DNA of 40,563 nt from Variovorax sp. (GCA_017744935.1 JAGIAI010000045.1:1-40563), one strand, 5' to 3'. Shown: positions 22,846 through 31,082, counted from the first letter of the stretch. Numbers and translations: made by a program. Notes: generated by a model not told the origin, from the letters alone.

Positions 22846-24372
22846 ATGCCCACCTCCTCCTCTGCCCTCGGGCTGCCCTCCAGTTCCGGCAGCCTCGATC
22901 CCGACGACTGGCGCACAGTGCGGGCGGAGGGTCACAGGATGCTCGACGACATCCTGGACTACCTTGAAGACATACGGGAGCGGCCCGTCTGGCAGCCGGC
23001 GCCGGACGCAGTCCGCGAGCGGTTCAAGGCACCGCTGCCTGCTGAAGGCAGCGATCTTCAGGACGTCCACCAGAGTTTCATGCAGGACATCCTGCCCTAC
23101 GCCGTCGGCAACGCGCATCCGGGCTTCATGGGCTGGGTCCATGGCGGCGGCAACGTCGTCGGAATGCTCGCGGAGATGCTCGCCGCAGGGCTCAACGCCA
23201 ATCTCGGCGGGCGCGACCACATGCCGATCGAGGTGGAGAAGCAGGTCCTGCGCTGGGTCATCGAACTGTTCGGATTCCCGGAAGACGCGAGCGGCCTGTT
23301 CCTCACGGGATCGTCCATGGCCAACCTGATCGGCGTGCTGATCGCAAGGACCAGCGCCTTGGGCGACGAAGTCAGGCGGCGGGGCGTCGCGCGGCTTTCG
23401 ACCGGCCTTGTCGCCTATACCTCCGTACGGGCGCACGGGTGCATCGCGCAGGGGATGGATCTCGCCGGCCTCGGACGCGATCACCTGCGCGCCATCCCGG
23501 TGGATGCCAAGGGCCGCATGAACCTGGCGAGCCTCGCCGCCGCCGTGGCCATCGACCGCGCGGCGGGCCTCACGCCATTTCTCGTCGTCGGCACCGCCGG
23601 TACGGTGGATACCGGCGCCATCGATGACCTCCACGCCATTGCGCGCCTGGCGCGGCGCGAGCGGATGCACTTCCACGTCGACGGCGCTTTCGGCGCCATG
23701 GCAATGCTCAGCCCCGCGTTGGCGGGGCGCCTGCGCGGCATCGAGTTCGCGGACTCGATCGCGTTCGACTTTCACAAGTGGCTGCAAGTCCCGTATGACG
23801 CGGGCTTCATCGTGGTGAGGGATCGCGAACTGCATCTGCGCACCTTCGCCACGCACGAAGGCACCTACCTCAGCCGTGGCGATCGGGGCATGTCCGCCGG
23901 TTCGCCCTGGCCTTGCGACCTTGGCCCCGATCTGTCGCGCGGCTTTCGCGCATTGAAGACGTGGTTCACGATCAAGGTCCATGGCGCCCAGCGCCTGGGC
24001 GAGATGATTGCGCACACCTGCGAACTTGCGCAACAGCTTGCACAGCGCATCGGCGAATCGCCCGAGCTCGAATTGCTGGCGCCGGTGTCGCTCAACATCG
24101 TGTGCTTTCGCTTCGTCGGCCGGTACGGCGCCGAGGGCGAAAGCGACGTCCTCGATCGACTCAACCGCGATCTCGTCGTGGCGCTGCAGGAGTCCGGCGT
24201 GGTGGCACCTTCGTCGACGGTGCTCGACCGACGCTTCGCGATCCGCGTCGCACTCTTCAACCACCGCACCACCACGCAGGAAATCGATGCCCTCCTCGGC
24301 GCGACCCTCGCGCTTGGCCGCTCGCTGAGCGCTACTTCATCCGCTGCCGAGACAGCTGGCTCCGCACCATGA
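22846..24372 (+). CDS. PLP-dependent group II amino-acid decarboxylase (aromatic-L-amino-acid decarboxylase-like)
   Basis: From ATG 22846 the protein is 508 residues. It is a fold-type-I group II decarboxylase: WGWVHGGGN-like PGFMGWVHGGGNVVGMLAEM for substrate binding, GLFLTGSSMANLIGVLIAR for cofactor phosphate, FHVDGAFGAMAML with the Asp that pairs with the PLP nitrogen, and FDFHKWLQVPYDAGF with Lys311 forming the Schiff base. Relatives decarboxylate DOPA, tryptophan, tyrosine or phenylalanine, or acidic amino acids. A TTG at 22828 would add six residues; the ATG is preferred. Its stop overlaps the start of the ATP-grasp gene by 4 bp, so the amine product is probably used by that enzyme. The substrate amino acid is not evident. 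Confidence 0.88.
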   Translation: MPTSSSALGLPSSSGSLDPDDWRTVRAEGHRMLDDILDYLEDIRERPVWQPAPDAVRERFKAPLPAEGSDLQDVHQSFMQDILPYAVGNAHPGFMGWVHGGGNVVGMLAEMLAAGLNANLGGRDHMPIEVEKQVLRWVIELFGFPEDASGLFLTGSSMANLIGVLIARTSALGDEVRRRGVARLSTGLVAYTSVRAHGCIAQGMDLAGLGRDHLRAIPVDAKGRMNLASLAAAVAIDRAAGLTPFLVVGTAGTVDTGAIDDLHAIARLARRERMHFHVDGAFGAMAMLSPALAGRLRGIEFADSIAFDFHKWLQVPYDAGFIVVRDRELHLRTFATHEGTYLSRGDRGMSAGSPWPCDLGPDLSRGFRALKTWFTIKVHGAQRLGEMIAHTCELAQQLAQRIGESPELELLAPVSLNIVCFRFVGRYGAEGESDVLDRLNRDLVVALQESGVVAPSSTVLDRRFAIRVALFNHRTTTQEIDALLGATLALGRSLSATSSAAETAGSAP

Positions 24373-25619
24373 ACGCCATCCATGAAGCCGCGACCACCAC
24401 CGCGGAATCCTCCTCCCCGACCTTGATGAGCCTGCGCACGCTGATGCAGGCGGCGCATTCGAACCAGGACCTGCGCCCACTCGTCGCGGCCCTGATCGCG
24501 CGTGTCCAGGCACATCCCGATGACGCCTATGCGCTGATGGATCTGTCGCTCGTGCTCCAGATGCTCGGCGATCACGCGCTGGCCATGAACGTGCAAGCGG
24601 AAGCGTTGCAGATGCAGCGGCTCTATCACGTGGTGGCGCCCAGCCGCGACGAGGTCCGACTGCGCGTCCTAGCGATCATGGTGTCGGGCGACCTGATGTC
24701 GAACACGCCTCTCGAATGCCTTCTGCACGACAGCGACATCGCGCTCGATGCGCTCTACGTCACGCCGGACGGGCCACTGCCAGATGCCGTGCCGGAGCAT
24801 GACGTGCTGTTCATCGCTGTGGGCGAATCCGACCGCACGCAGCCGGTCCTCGAGCATCTTCGCGAGCTCGCGGCGATCTGGCCGCGCCCTGTCCTGAACA
24901 TGCCGGAGCGCGTGCAGCGACTCTCGCGTGACGCGGCGGCCTCGGCGCTCGCAGGGTTGCCCGGCGTCTGCATGCCGATCACCGCGCGCGTGGACCGGCA
25001 AGCGCTCGACGACATCGCGCATGCGCGGAAGGCACTCTCGCTGGTGTTGCCGGACGGATGCTTTCCGATCATCGTCAGGCCTCTGGGCTCACACGCCGGC
25101 AAGGGCCTTGAAAAGATCGACGACCCGGCTGCCCTCATCGACTATCTCGCGCAAAGCACCGCTTCCGCGTTCTACGTCTCGCGCTTCATCGACTACCGCA
25201 GCGCGGACGGCCAGTTCCGCAAATACCGGATCGCTCTCATCGGGGGCCGCCCCTACGTGTGCCACGTGGGCATCTCCGATCACTGGATGATTCACTACCT
25301 CAACGCCGGCATGACAGAGAGCCAGGCGAAGCGGGACGAGGAAGCGGCCATCATGCGCGACTTCGACCACGGCTTCGCGTTGCGGCACCGGGGGGCGCTG
25401 GCGTTGATCGAGGAGCGCATGGACCTCGACTACCTCGGCCTGGATTGCGCGGAGACACCAGCAGGCGATCTTCTCGTGTTCGAGGTCGACACGGCGATGG
25501 TGGTGCACGACATCGATCCGGTCGACCTGTTCCCCTACAAGCAACCGCAGATGCACAAGGTGTTCGACGCGTTCAGAGCGCTGCTGGTCCACGCCAGCGA
25601 GAGCGTGCATGTGGAGTGA
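24369..25619 (+). CDS. TPR-containing ATP-grasp ligase-like protein
   Basis: The 416-residue protein has a helical N-terminus at about residues 20-85 with TPR character (VQAHPDDAYALMDLSLVLQM, LGDHALAMNVQAEALQ). A Rossmann-like pre-grasp segment follows (LFIAVGESDRTQPVLEHL), then an ATP-grasp domain at about 200-400. The glycine-rich loop is in FPIIVRPLGSHAGKGLEKI, the adenine-hinge region in FYVSRFIDYRS and FRKYRIALIGGRPYVCHV, and the metal-binding region in LGLDCAETPAG and LLVFEVDTAM, where Asp stands in the usual Asn position. ATP-grasp enzymes join a carboxylate, as acyl phosphate, to an amine or thiol. Between a decarboxylase and a second PLP enzyme, and overlapping both (4 and 11 bp), it is likely an amide ligase. 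I know no characterised member with this architecture. Confidence 0.75.
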   Translation: MNAIHEAATTTAESSSPTLMSLRTLMQAAHSNQDLRPLVAALIARVQAHPDDAYALMDLSLVLQMLGDHALAMNVQAEALQMQRLYHVVAPSRDEVRLRVLAIMVSGDLMSNTPLECLLHDSDIALDALYVTPDGPLPDAVPEHDVLFIAVGESDRTQPVLEHLRELAAIWPRPVLNMPERVQRLSRDAAASALAGLPGVCMPITARVDRQALDDIAHARKALSLVLPDGCFPIIVRPLGSHAGKGLEKIDDPAALIDYLAQSTASAFYVSRFIDYRSADGQFRKYRIALIGGRPYVCHVGISDHWMIHYLNAGMTESQAKRDEEAAIMRDFDHGFALRHRGALALIEERMDLDYLGLDCAETPAGDLLVFEVDTAMVVHDIDPVDLFPYKQPQMHKVFDAFRALLVHASESVHVE

Positions 25620-27147
25620 TTCGCCGCCGGGCCGGCGCTTGCCATCGACCCGGGAGTTGCTCGTCAGCGGCGGGGACCACCGCATCGCGCTCGACCCTGC
25701 GACGGGTCGCAACCCCTACGGATGCAGCCCAGTCGCGACATCGAACCAGGTGCCTTTCGGCTCCTCCACGTGCTCTGGCATTTCGTCGTCGGCGCTGGCC
25801 GTCGTCGATGCGCTCCGCGAGCGTCTCGCCAGTGGCCTCGCATGGGGTTCGCCGACACAGCTCTACCGGCAGGAGATGGACCGCTTGCGCACCGAGCTGC
25901 TCCAGTTGTGCGGCATCGATGCCGGTTCCGGTACGGGACTCGTTTTCGCGGCGTCGGGCACCGACGTCCATCTTCTCGCGGCACGGATGGCTTGCGATGG
26001 CGAAGCCGACAGTCCGCTCGCAGTGATCATGGCAGGGCAATCCGAAACCGGCGGCGGCGTGCGTGCGGCATTGGCCGGGCGGCATTTCAGCACCCGCAGC
26101 GCCCTCGGCCGCACCATGGTGCCCGGCGAGATGCTTGACGATTCATGCGAATGCGACATCCTCGACGTGCCGATCCGCACGCCCGACGGGACGCCACGCG
26201 ATGCGAAGCTCGTCGATGCGGAGATCGGCGTGGTCGTCGAACGCGCCGTGTGCGAGGGTCGCCAGGTGCTCCTCGTGTTGATGGACGTTTCCAAGACGGG
26301 ATGCATCGCACCGGGAATCGCCTCGGTCGTGGCGCTACGTCAACGCTGGGGTTCCGCGGTACAGGTGCTGGTGGATGCCTGCCAGTTCCGGATCGAACCG
26401 GTGACGCTGCAGGCCTATCTGAGCCACGGCTGGATGGTCGCGGTGACCGGCTCGAAGTTCCTGACCGGCCCGCCGTTCTCCGGCGCACTCATGCTGCCGC
26501 CGACACTCGGCGCTGCGCGCCGCACACGTCCTCTTCCACTGGCGCTGCGCGCCTACTCCGCGCGCGAGGAATGGCCGCAGGACTGGCCCGGGGCCAAGGC
26601 ACTGGAGTCGCATGCCAATTTCGGCCTGCTGGTGCGCTGGCAGGCAGCGATTCATGAACTGCGAGCCTTCCAGGCGGTTCCTCCGCAGCTGACGCGCGAC
26701 GTCCTGCGGCGATTCGCGTCTGCAGTGCAGATGCGGCTGTCTCGCGATCCGTGCTTCGAGGCACTGCCCGTGCCCGCGCTGGACCGCATTGCGCTTGGCG
26801 CCTCGCCCACCTGGGACGACATCCGGACCATCCATCCCTTTCTGCTGTACCGGCCGACGCCCGGGGGCGGCCGGATTCCGCTCGGCCGTGATGAAGCCGC
26901 GGACATCCATCGCCGCATCGCCGCGACGTCGCCGGATTGCGGCGAATGGGCCTACCAGGTGGGTCAGCCGGTGGATTGCGCCCTGCGCCTCTGCATGAGT
27001 GCGCGGCTGGTGGTGCAGGCCGCTCGCGATCGCGACCTGGGTGCCGGCGTCATCGCGCAGGCCATGGCATGCCTGGACAAGATCGCCGCGTTGGCTTCGG
27101 GCCCGGTGCCGCGAATTGCGCGGCAGCCGCAAGCCCTCGGCACCTGA
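25609..27147 (+). CDS. fold-type-I PLP enzyme, class V aminotransferase/desulfurase-like
   Basis: The 512-residue protein begins at ATG 25609 inside the end of the ATP-grasp gene. It shows a class V-like PLP core: GLVFAASGTDVHLLAARMAC (cofactor phosphate region), VLVDACQFRIEP with the Asp that contacts the pyridine nitrogen, and VAVTGSKFLTGPPFSGALML with Lys283 as the Schiff-base lysine. At over 500 residues it is longer than usual cysteine desulfurases or kynureninases (about 400), with an extended C-terminal domain. The exact reaction cannot be named: transamination, beta-elimination or a C-C cleavage are all possible. Tight overlap with the two genes upstream puts it in the same small biosynthetic unit. 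It ends 8 bp before a convergent SDR gene. Confidence 0.72.
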   Translation: MWSDSPPGRRLPSTRELLVSGGDHRIALDPATGRNPYGCSPVATSNQVPFGSSTCSGISSSALAVVDALRERLASGLAWGSPTQLYRQEMDRLRTELLQLCGIDAGSGTGLVFAASGTDVHLLAARMACDGEADSPLAVIMAGQSETGGGVRAALAGRHFSTRSALGRTMVPGEMLDDSCECDILDVPIRTPDGTPRDAKLVDAEIGVVVERAVCEGRQVLLVLMDVSKTGCIAPGIASVVALRQRWGSAVQVLVDACQFRIEPVTLQAYLSHGWMVAVTGSKFLTGPPFSGALMLPPTLGAARRTRPLPLALRAYSAREEWPQDWPGAKALESHANFGLLVRWQAAIHELRAFQAVPPQLTRDVLRRFASAVQMRLSRDPCFEALPVPALDRIALGASPTWDDIRTIHPFLLYRPTPGGGRIPLGRDEAADIHRRIAATSPDCGEWAYQVGQPVDCALRLCMSARLVVQAARDRDLGAGVIAQAMACLDKIAALASGPVPRIARQPQALGT

Positions 27148-27155
27148 CCCCACTC

Positions 27156-28043
27156 TCAAACCGCCGCCTTCAGCAGGTCTCCCAGACCCACGCGATGCAG
27201 CATCTCGGCGCGGATGCGATCCACGACTGCGAAGCTCACGTCTGCACCGTCCTGCGTCGGGTCGTAGGTGACCCGGAACGGCCGCTCCCCCGCCGGCGCG
27301 CCGACGATGTCGACGATGCGGTCCGCGACGCCCTGAACATCGGCATCGTCCGGAACGATCTCGGCGAAAGCCTTCTGAACCTGGTCGCCGAAGCCCTTGT
27401 AAGGCCCGTCAGCTTCGTATTGGGCAAGCCGGGCCGCATCGGCCGGGTGGCCGGCATTGGCAAAGTGGTTGGTGCCCTTGGTGAAGGCGCCGGGGACGAC
27501 GATGCTGGTTTCGATACCCCAGCGTGCGAGTTCGCGGGCGTACTGCACCGCCAGGGCGTCCATCGCGGCCTTGGCGGCGAAGTACGGCGCGAGATACGGC
27601 GGCGTGCCGCCGACCACGCTCGAACTCGACACCCACACCAGCAGCCCCTGATGCGCGGCGCGCATGTGCGGCAACGCCGCCCGGTTGACCCGCTGGGTGC
27701 CGAGCACGTTCACGTCGTATTGCTGCGCGAACTGCTCGGGCGTGAAGCTCTCGGCCGGCCCGAACATCATGTGGCCGGCGTTGTGCACCAGCACGTCGAT
27801 GCGGCCGCTCTCGGCGACGATCTTCGCGACGGCTACCTCGGCCGAACTGTCCGACTGCACGTCCAGTTCGATGGGGCGGATGTCACTGCCCGGGATGGCG
27901 GCCATGGCGGCCGCGTTCCCGGCATTGCGCCCCGCGACGTCGCGCATGGAAGCGTAGACGGTGTGGCCGGCCCGCGCGAGGGATTCGGCAGTCAGTCGGC
28001 CGAAGCCGCTCGAAGCGCCGGTGATGAGGATGACCTTGCTCAT
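27156..28043 (-). CDS. SDR-family oxidoreductase
   Basis: The 295-residue short-chain dehydrogenase starts at ATG 28043 after AGGAG. It has the nucleotide motif VILITGASSGFGRLTAESLA, the HNAG variant of NNAG (VLVHNAGHMMFG), catalytic serine in VSSSSVVGG and Tyr/Lys in YFAAKAAMDAL. The extended C-terminus after AFTKGTNHF, with a 295-residue length, places it in the group of classical SDRs often annotated as NAD(P)-dependent oxidoreductases of unknown substrate. It is the second gene after another SDR (29-bp gap) and belongs to a unit divergent from a LysR regulator. Confidence 0.87.
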   Translation of the reverse strand: MSKVILITGASSGFGRLTAESLARAGHTVYASMRDVAGRNAGNAAAMAAIPGSDIRPIELDVQSDSSAEVAVAKIVAESGRIDVLVHNAGHMMFGPAESFTPEQFAQQYDVNVLGTQRVNRAALPHMRAAHQGLLVWVSSSSVVGGTPPYLAPYFAAKAAMDALAVQYARELARWGIETSIVVPGAFTKGTNHFANAGHPADAARLAQYEADGPYKGFGDQVQKAFAEIVPDDADVQGVADRIVDIVGAPAGERPFRVTYDPTQDGADVSFAVVDRIRAEMLHRVGLGDLLKAAV

Positions 28044-28072
28044 GATGTTCTCCTGATGGGTGGGTTGCAGAC

Positions 28073-28810
28073 TCAGACCATGCCGCCGTTCGCACGCAGC
28101 ACCTGGCCGTTGATCCAGGCGCCGTCGGGGCCGGCGAGGAAGGCAACGGTGTTGGCGATGTCGGCCGGGGTGCCGAGGCGCTCCAGCGGGTTCGCCTTGG
28201 CCAGACGGGTGATCAATTCGTCCGACTTGCCGCTGAGGAACAGGTCCGTCGCGGTCGGGCCCGGCGCCACGGCATTGACCGTGATCGAGCGGCCGCGCAG
28301 TTCCTTCGCGAGGATCGCGCTCATCGTCTCGACCGCGGCCTTGGTGGCTGCGTAGACGCCGTAGGTTTCGGGCTTCAGTCCGACCACGCTGCTCGAGAGG
28401 TTGACGATGCGGCCGCCGTCGCGCAGGCGCCGCGCGGCCTGGCGCAGCGTATTGAACGTGCCCTTGAGGTTGATGGCGATCTGGCTGTCGAAGAGCGCGT
28501 CATCGCTGTCGGCCAGCGAGGCCAGCTTCATGATGCCGGCGTTGTTGACCAGCACGTCCACCCCGCCGAACGCGGCGTCAGCGGCGTCGAAGATCCGGGC
28601 CACGGCGGCCGGGTCGCTCACATCGGCCTGCGCGGTGATGGCGCGCCCGCCTGCAGCTTCGATCTTGCGAACGAGCTGCTCGGCTTCGGTGGCCTTGCCC
28701 GCGAAGTTGAGAACGACGGTGAACCCGTCACTGGCGAGACGTTCTGCGATGGCGGCTCCGATGCCGCGGGATGCGCCGGTCACGATGGCAACTTTCTGCT
28801 GGGTACTCAT
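28073..28810 (-). CDS. SDR-family oxidoreductase (3-oxoacyl-ACP reductase/glucose dehydrogenase-like)
   Basis: From ATG 28810 (AGGAGC upstream) the protein is 245 residues, normal for a classical SDR: VAIVTGASRGIGAAIAERLA, VLVNNAGIMKLASL, catalytic Ser in VNLSSSVVGL and YAATKAAVE, ending with WINGQVLRANGGMV. Pattern and length resemble the FabG-like oxidoreductases that LysR regulators of the CrgA/YafC type frequently control. It is the first gene of a two-SDR unit and is transcribed divergently from such a LysR gene at 28942. The substrate cannot be assigned. Confidence 0.9.
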   Translation of the reverse strand: MSTQQKVAIVTGASRGIGAAIAERLASDGFTVVLNFAGKATEAEQLVRKIEAAGGRAITAQADVSDPAAVARIFDAADAAFGGVDVLVNNAGIMKLASLADSDDALFDSQIAINLKGTFNTLRQAARRLRDGGRIVNLSSSVVGLKPETYGVYAATKAAVETMSAILAKELRGRSITVNAVAPGPTATDLFLSGKSDELITRLAKANPLERLGTPADIANTVAFLAGPDGAWINGQVLRANGGMV

Positions 28811-28831
28811 GGCATTTGCTCCTGGTAGTTG

Positions 28832-28849
28832 CACCGCGTTCTTGCGGTG
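28832..28849. promoter_or_regulatory. perfect hairpin-type dyad upstream of the SDR unit
   Basis: CACCGC-GTTCTT-GCGGTG is an exact 6-bp inverted repeat 22 bp upstream of the SDR ATG at 28810. No T-run follows. It may be an operator or an mRNA 5' hairpin of the SDR transcript. Confidence 0.3.
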
Positions 28850-28858
28850 TGACGTAAC

Positions 28859-28883
28859 TATCTCAATTCGCTCTGCAGAGATA
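28859..28883. promoter_or_regulatory. nested palindrome, candidate LysR operator
   Basis: TATCTC at 28859-28864 and GAGATA at 28878-28883 form an inverted repeat, and the right part carries an exact 10-bp palindrome CTCTGCAGAG at 28871-28880. It lies midway in the 131-bp region between the SDR unit and the divergent LysR gene, where a LysR regulator would bind to control both. Confidence 0.4.
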
Positions 28884-28941
28884 ATCAGTTCAATTTGCAC
28901 AGGACTGTTTACCCACAACGAACAAAGAGATTGGAGAAACC

Positions 28942-29865
28942 ATGGACCGGTTCGACGCAATGCGCCTGTTTGCCCGCATCGTGGAGCGGCGCAGCTTCAC
29001 GCTCGCCGCCAATGACATGGAGATCCCGCGCTCCACGGCGACCAAGGTGATCGCCGAGCTGGAAGCGCGTCTCGGCGTGAGGCTGCTGCAGCGGACGACT
29101 CGTGTCGTGCGGCCCACACTCGACGGCGAGGCCTTCCACCAGCGTTGCCTGCGCATCCTCGACGACGTGGAAGACGCCGAAGGCGCCTTCAAGGGCGTCC
29201 AGGCCAAGGGACAGCTGCGCATCGAGGTCCAGGGCACGCTGGCGCGCCATTTCCTGCTGCCGGGCCTGCCCGCCTTCTTCGAGCGCTACCCGGACATCCA
29301 GATCGCGATGAGCGAGAGTGACCGCTGGGTGGATCTCGTGCAGGAAGGCATCGATTGCGCCCTGCGCTGGGGGCACCTGCGGGACAGCGAGTTGGCCGCG
29401 CGCCAGGTCGCCATCCTGCATCGGCTGACCTGCGCCACGCCGGCCTACCTGGAGAAGTTCGGGACGCCGGTCACGGTCGACGATCTTGGCGGGCATCGCG
29501 TCATCGGGCTTCGCTCGATCACGACGGGACAGGTGACGCCGCTCGAGTTCCAGAAGGGCAAGGAGCTGCAGTCACTCTCTCTGTCCGGCGTGCTTACCGT
29601 CACGGGCACGGAGAGCTATCTGGCGGCCATCCGTCTCGGCCTGGGGCTCGCCCAGGTGCCGCGCTTTCACGTCGAGGACGATCTGAAGACCGGCCGCCTC
29701 GTCGAAATCCTTGCGGACACGCCGCCGCCCTCGGCCCCTGTCTCGCTGCTCTATGCGCGCAGCCGCCAACTATCGCCACGCGTGCGAGTCTTCATCGACT
29801 GGGCCGCAGGGGAGTTCAGGCGTCAGGAAGCCCCGCAGCAGCATGCCATTGTTTCCCGCCATTGA
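28942..29865 (+). CDS. LysR-family transcriptional regulator (CrgA/YafC type)
   Basis: The 307-residue protein has a LysR helix-turn-helix (MDRFDAMRLFARIVERRSFT, then DMEIPRSTATKVIAELEARLG, RTTRVVRPTLDGEAF) and a complete effector domain with the DCALRWGHLRDSELAARQV and IRLGLGLAQVPRFHVEDDL segments typical of the CrgA-like branch. These regulators commonly sit divergent from one or more SDR or quinone reductase genes and repress or activate them. Here the divergent pair of SDRs is the obvious target. GAGA followed by AACC precedes the ATG at 28942. A strong terminator follows its stop. Confidence 0.92.
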   Translation: MDRFDAMRLFARIVERRSFTLAANDMEIPRSTATKVIAELEARLGVRLLQRTTRVVRPTLDGEAFHQRCLRILDDVEDAEGAFKGVQAKGQLRIEVQGTLARHFLLPGLPAFFERYPDIQIAMSESDRWVDLVQEGIDCALRWGHLRDSELAARQVAILHRLTCATPAYLEKFGTPVTVDDLGGHRVIGLRSITTGQVTPLEFQKGKELQSLSLSGVLTVTGTESYLAAIRLGLGLAQVPRFHVEDDLKTGRLVEILADTPPPSAPVSLLYARSRQLSPRVRVFIDWAAGEFRRQEAPQQHAIVSRH

Positions 29866-29868
29866 ACA

Positions 29869-29893
29869 CCGCTGTTCCAACAGCGGCGTTTTT
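29869..29893 (+). terminator. intrinsic terminator after the LysR gene
   Basis: CCGCTGTT pairs exactly with AACAGCGG (29869-29876 with 29879-29886; the two bases between would open into a small loop). Two bases later a run of five T residues (29889-29893) follows. It starts 4 bp after the LysR stop and is a convincing rho-independent terminator on the plus strand. Confidence 0.85.
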
Positions 29894-29938
29894 AGCCGGG
29901 TGATCAGCCTCAAACTCTCATCCCATACGGAGGCTGTA

Positions 29939-30124
29939 ATGAATACGACGTTGAACTTCATCCTGGCTGGCGCGGTGACCCTGACCTGCGCGGTAGGCGT
30001 TATTGGCGGAGAGGCTGCAAAGGGCGAGTTGCGCCTCGTCGAGGCTGCCACGTCGATCAGCGCGGGTTCCGGAACGAGCGAATTGCTGGCGAGCACCCCG
30101 ACCGCAGTCGCCACGGTCCGCTAG
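29939..30124 (+). CDS. small exported protein of unknown function, 61 residues
   Basis: ATG 29939 lies 6 nt after GGAGG, a strong ribosome site. The product starts with MNTTLNFILAGAVTLTCAVG, a hydrophobic signal-peptide-like stretch with no early lysine or arginine, and continues through GGEAAKGELRLVEAATSI to a short Ser/Thr/Ala-rich tail. It is its own unit: a terminator lies just upstream and the convergent LysR gene ends 15 bp downstream. I recognise no family. The good ribosome site and the hydrophobic N-terminus argue for a real gene. Confidence 0.55.
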   Translation: MNTTLNFILAGAVTLTCAVGVIGGEAAKGELRLVEAATSISAGSGTSELLASTPTAVATVR

Positions 30125-30138
30125 TACACCCCAACCTT

Positions 30139-31047
30139 TCACGACATCGCTGGTTCGCGCACGATCCGCTCGATGTAGGCCATCGCGACCCGCGCCATGG
30201 GTGACGGCGTGCGGTTCTGCAACCTGACGATGGCAAGCTTGGTGTGCAGCGAAGCCGGCGTCTTCATTCGCAACGCCATCAATCTCCCAGCAGCGAGGTC
30301 ATCCTGCACCAGTGATTCGGTTGCCGCCAGCACGGTATCGCTGGAGAGCGCCACCGACCTCAGGATCGCAAAGTTGTCGCATTCGACCGCAAGGTTCGGC
30401 AGCTGCTCGCCGGGCGTTCCAAGGAGCGCAGCGAGCCGTTCCTTGAGGCCGATGGGCGCCTTTGCCGCTGCGACACCCATTTGCCAGGCCTCGGCCAGCG
30501 TGCACGATCGCGCGGCCAGCGGGTGGCTCGCCCGCACGTAGAAGCCGATCCGCTGCCTCGGCAACGCCTGCACATGCAGTGCAGGGTCTTGCGGCAAATC
30601 GGTCGTGTCAGCCACGAAGAATTCGATGTCTTCCGTGCGCAGCCGCTCCAGCAGATGCTTCCAGTTGCTTTCCTCGACGCGCAAAGTGACCCGCGGGTGC
30701 GACTGGCGCAGCATCGAGATCACTTGCGGCATGAGATCGACCGCAGGAATCGGTCCGCATCCGAAGGCGGCTTCCCCGATCTCGACGTCGAGATAGAGGC
30801 TGACGTCGCGTTCCAGGCTACGGGCGTCGAGTAGCAGCGCCCGCGCCCGCGGGATGAAGAATTCGCCCGCCGGGGTCAGTCGCACCTCGGTCGCATCGCG
30901 ATCGAAAAGCCTCGTGCCCAGATCAGATTCCACGGACTGGATGCTGCGGCTGAACGCGGGCTGGCTCAGGTTCACGCGCTCCGCGGCGCGGCCGAAATGC
31001 AGTTCGTCGGCCAGGGTCACGACATGGGAAAGGCGGCGCAGATTCAT
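30139..31047 (-). CDS. LysR-family transcriptional regulator of the TfdA-like operon
   Basis: The protein is about 302 residues from ATG 31047 (MNLRRLSHVVTLADELHFGR); an ATG at 31056 would add three residues, and neither has a clear ribosome site. The helix-turn-helix is standard (AAERVNLSQPAFSRSIQSVE, GTRLFDRDATEVRLTPAGE), with a complete ligand domain (FGCGPIPAVDLMPQVISMLR, HPLAARSCTL). It is divergent from the dioxygenase, transporter, CoA-ligase operon. The 113-bp region between them has a perfect T-N11-A palindrome, so it is the probable regulator of that operon. Confidence 0.9.
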   Translation of the reverse strand: MNLRRLSHVVTLADELHFGRAAERVNLSQPAFSRSIQSVESDLGTRLFDRDATEVRLTPAGEFFIPRARALLLDARSLERDVSLYLDVEIGEAAFGCGPIPAVDLMPQVISMLRQSHPRVTLRVEESNWKHLLERLRTEDIEFFVADTTDLPQDPALHVQALPRQRIGFYVRASHPLAARSCTLAEAWQMGVAAAKAPIGLKERLAALLGTPGEQLPNLAVECDNFAILRSVALSSDTVLAATESLVQDDLAAGRLMALRMKTPASLHTKLAIVRLQNRTPSPMARVAMAYIERIVREPAMS

Positions 31048-31069
31048 GGACGTCATGGTCGAGGGACGT

Positions 31070-31082
31070 TGCAAGACTTGCA
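31070..31082. promoter_or_regulatory. T-N11-A palindrome, likely LysR operator
   Basis: TGCAAG-A-CTTGCA is an exact 13-bp dyad of the T-N11-A form that LysR regulators recognise. It lies 23 bp upstream of the LysR start at 31047 and 78 bp upstream of the dioxygenase start, fitting a site for autoregulation and activation of the divergent operon. Confidence 0.6.
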
